NCBI GenBank assembly: GCA_024134725.1
Contig: CP099863.1
Span: 3,159,258 to 3,223,257, forward strand
From: Bacillus sp. 1780r2a1
GTDB taxonomy: Bacteria; Bacillota; Bacilli; Bacillales; Bacillaceae_H
DNA length: 64,000 bases
Direction: 5' to 3'
The notes below the pieces were generated by a model. It made no database searches, was not told the origin of the DNA, and saw only the letters and a program-made list of their open reading frames with translations. Positions 63,725-64,000 of the stretch are shown here, piece after piece; position 1 is the first letter of the stretch; each line of letters starts with the position of its first letter. The position numbers and the translations under genes are program-made.

Positions 63725-64000
63725 TTAAACTGGATATACAGGATGTTTTCTTCGAACTTCAGCTATTGCTTTTGTTTCATAATAAGCAAATCGTTCAATT
63801 AAAGTTTGGCGAAGGTCGTTAGCTGGCACGATATCATCAATAATCATCTCAGAAGCTAGCGTATATAAATCAATATGCTCTTTATACTCTTGCTGCTTCT
63901 GCTTGATATACATCATTCGCTCTTTTGGATCGGTAATCTCATTAATTTTATTGGAATAAACAGCGTTAACCGCTGCTTCCGGCCCCATTACGGCAATTTG
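63725..64000 (-). CDS. Acyl-CoA carboxylase (carboxyltransferase) beta subunit, C-terminal part
   Basis: The last 91 codons of a gene that enters from the right edge. The readable protein includes QIAVMGPEAAVNAVYSNKI and ends with DDIVPANDLRQTL then ERFAYYETKA, RRKHPVYPV. This is the C-terminal part of biotin-dependent carboxyltransferases of the propionyl-/methylcrotonyl-CoA type (the PEAAVN and IDDIVxPxxxR segments). Which acyl-CoA is used cannot be told from this part; B. subtilis YngE is one relative. The stop codon is followed by a strong terminator. Confidence 0.88.
   Translation of the reverse strand, partial: QIAVMGPEAAVNAVYSNKINEITDPKERMMYIKQKQQEYKEHIDLYTLASEMIIDDIVPANDLRQTLIERFAYYETKAIAEVRRKHPVYPV

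Overview
The window is a housekeeping stretch of a low-GC, endospore-forming Bacillaceae chromosome. The protein sequences and gene order suggest Priestia (Bacillus) megaterium or a close relative; that species call is an inference from remembered homologues, not from a search. Sporulation is certain (spoVM, spoIIGA-sigE-sigG, spoVE, spoVD). MurE carries the DNPR motif of meso-diaminopimelate-type peptidoglycan, and bshC indicates bacillithiol. Nearly all genes are on the minus strand; only rpmB and rqcH are on the plus strand. I see no prophage, insertion sequence, CRISPR array, rRNA or tRNA.

Layout. (1) 1-15542: start of an Asp23-family gene (yloU) divergent from rpmB, then spoVM and thiN. 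Next comes a tight chain running coaBC-priA-def-fmt-rsmB-rlmN-prpC-prkC-rsgA-rpe (DNA replication restart, translation start, rRNA methylation, a PASTA kinase with its phosphatase, ribosome assembly). It is preceded by yloC-remA-gmk-rpoZ. (2) 15695-20272: a P-type calcium ATPase and, divergently, rqcH. (3) 20277-32243: the complete pyr operon pyrR-pyrP-pyrB-pyrC-carA-carB-pyrK-pyrD-pyrF-pyrE, with one promoter and three PyrR-type attenuators. (4) 32240-37312: rluD, lspA, a small DksA-like gene and ileS with a T-box leader. (5) 37311-44180: divIVA, ylmH, ylmG, sepF, ylmE, ylmD, ylmC, then sigG, sigE and spoIIGA. (6) 44257-60227: the division and cell wall cluster rsmH-ftsL-pbpB-spoVD-murE-mraY-murD-spoVE-murB-divIB-ftsA-ftsZ. 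(7) 60528-64000: bshC, a DUF3397 membrane protein, a ketopantoate reductase and the 3' end of an acyl-CoA carboxylase gene.

How it fits together. Sections 5 and 6 couple septum formation with early sporulation. FtsA/FtsZ and SepF/DivIVA place the septum, PbpB/FtsL/DivIB build it, and SpoVD/SpoVE make the spore cortex. SpoIIGA processes pro-SigE, and SigG then acts in the forespore. Regulatory DNA supports this: an ATGACA/TATACT promoter with a 22-bp spacer lies in front of spoIIGA, and a sigma-H-like promoter lies in front of ftsA.

The most notable departures from the Bacillus subtilis arrangement are absences. There is no murG between spoVE and murB, no mraZ in front of rsmH, no ylxW/ylxX/sbp between divIB and ftsA, and no sulfate-assimilation (cysH) operon between rqcH and pyrE. 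I found no convincing undescribed multi-gene system. The items worth checking are regulatory signals, these missing genes, and a DksA-like protein that has lost its zinc ligands.
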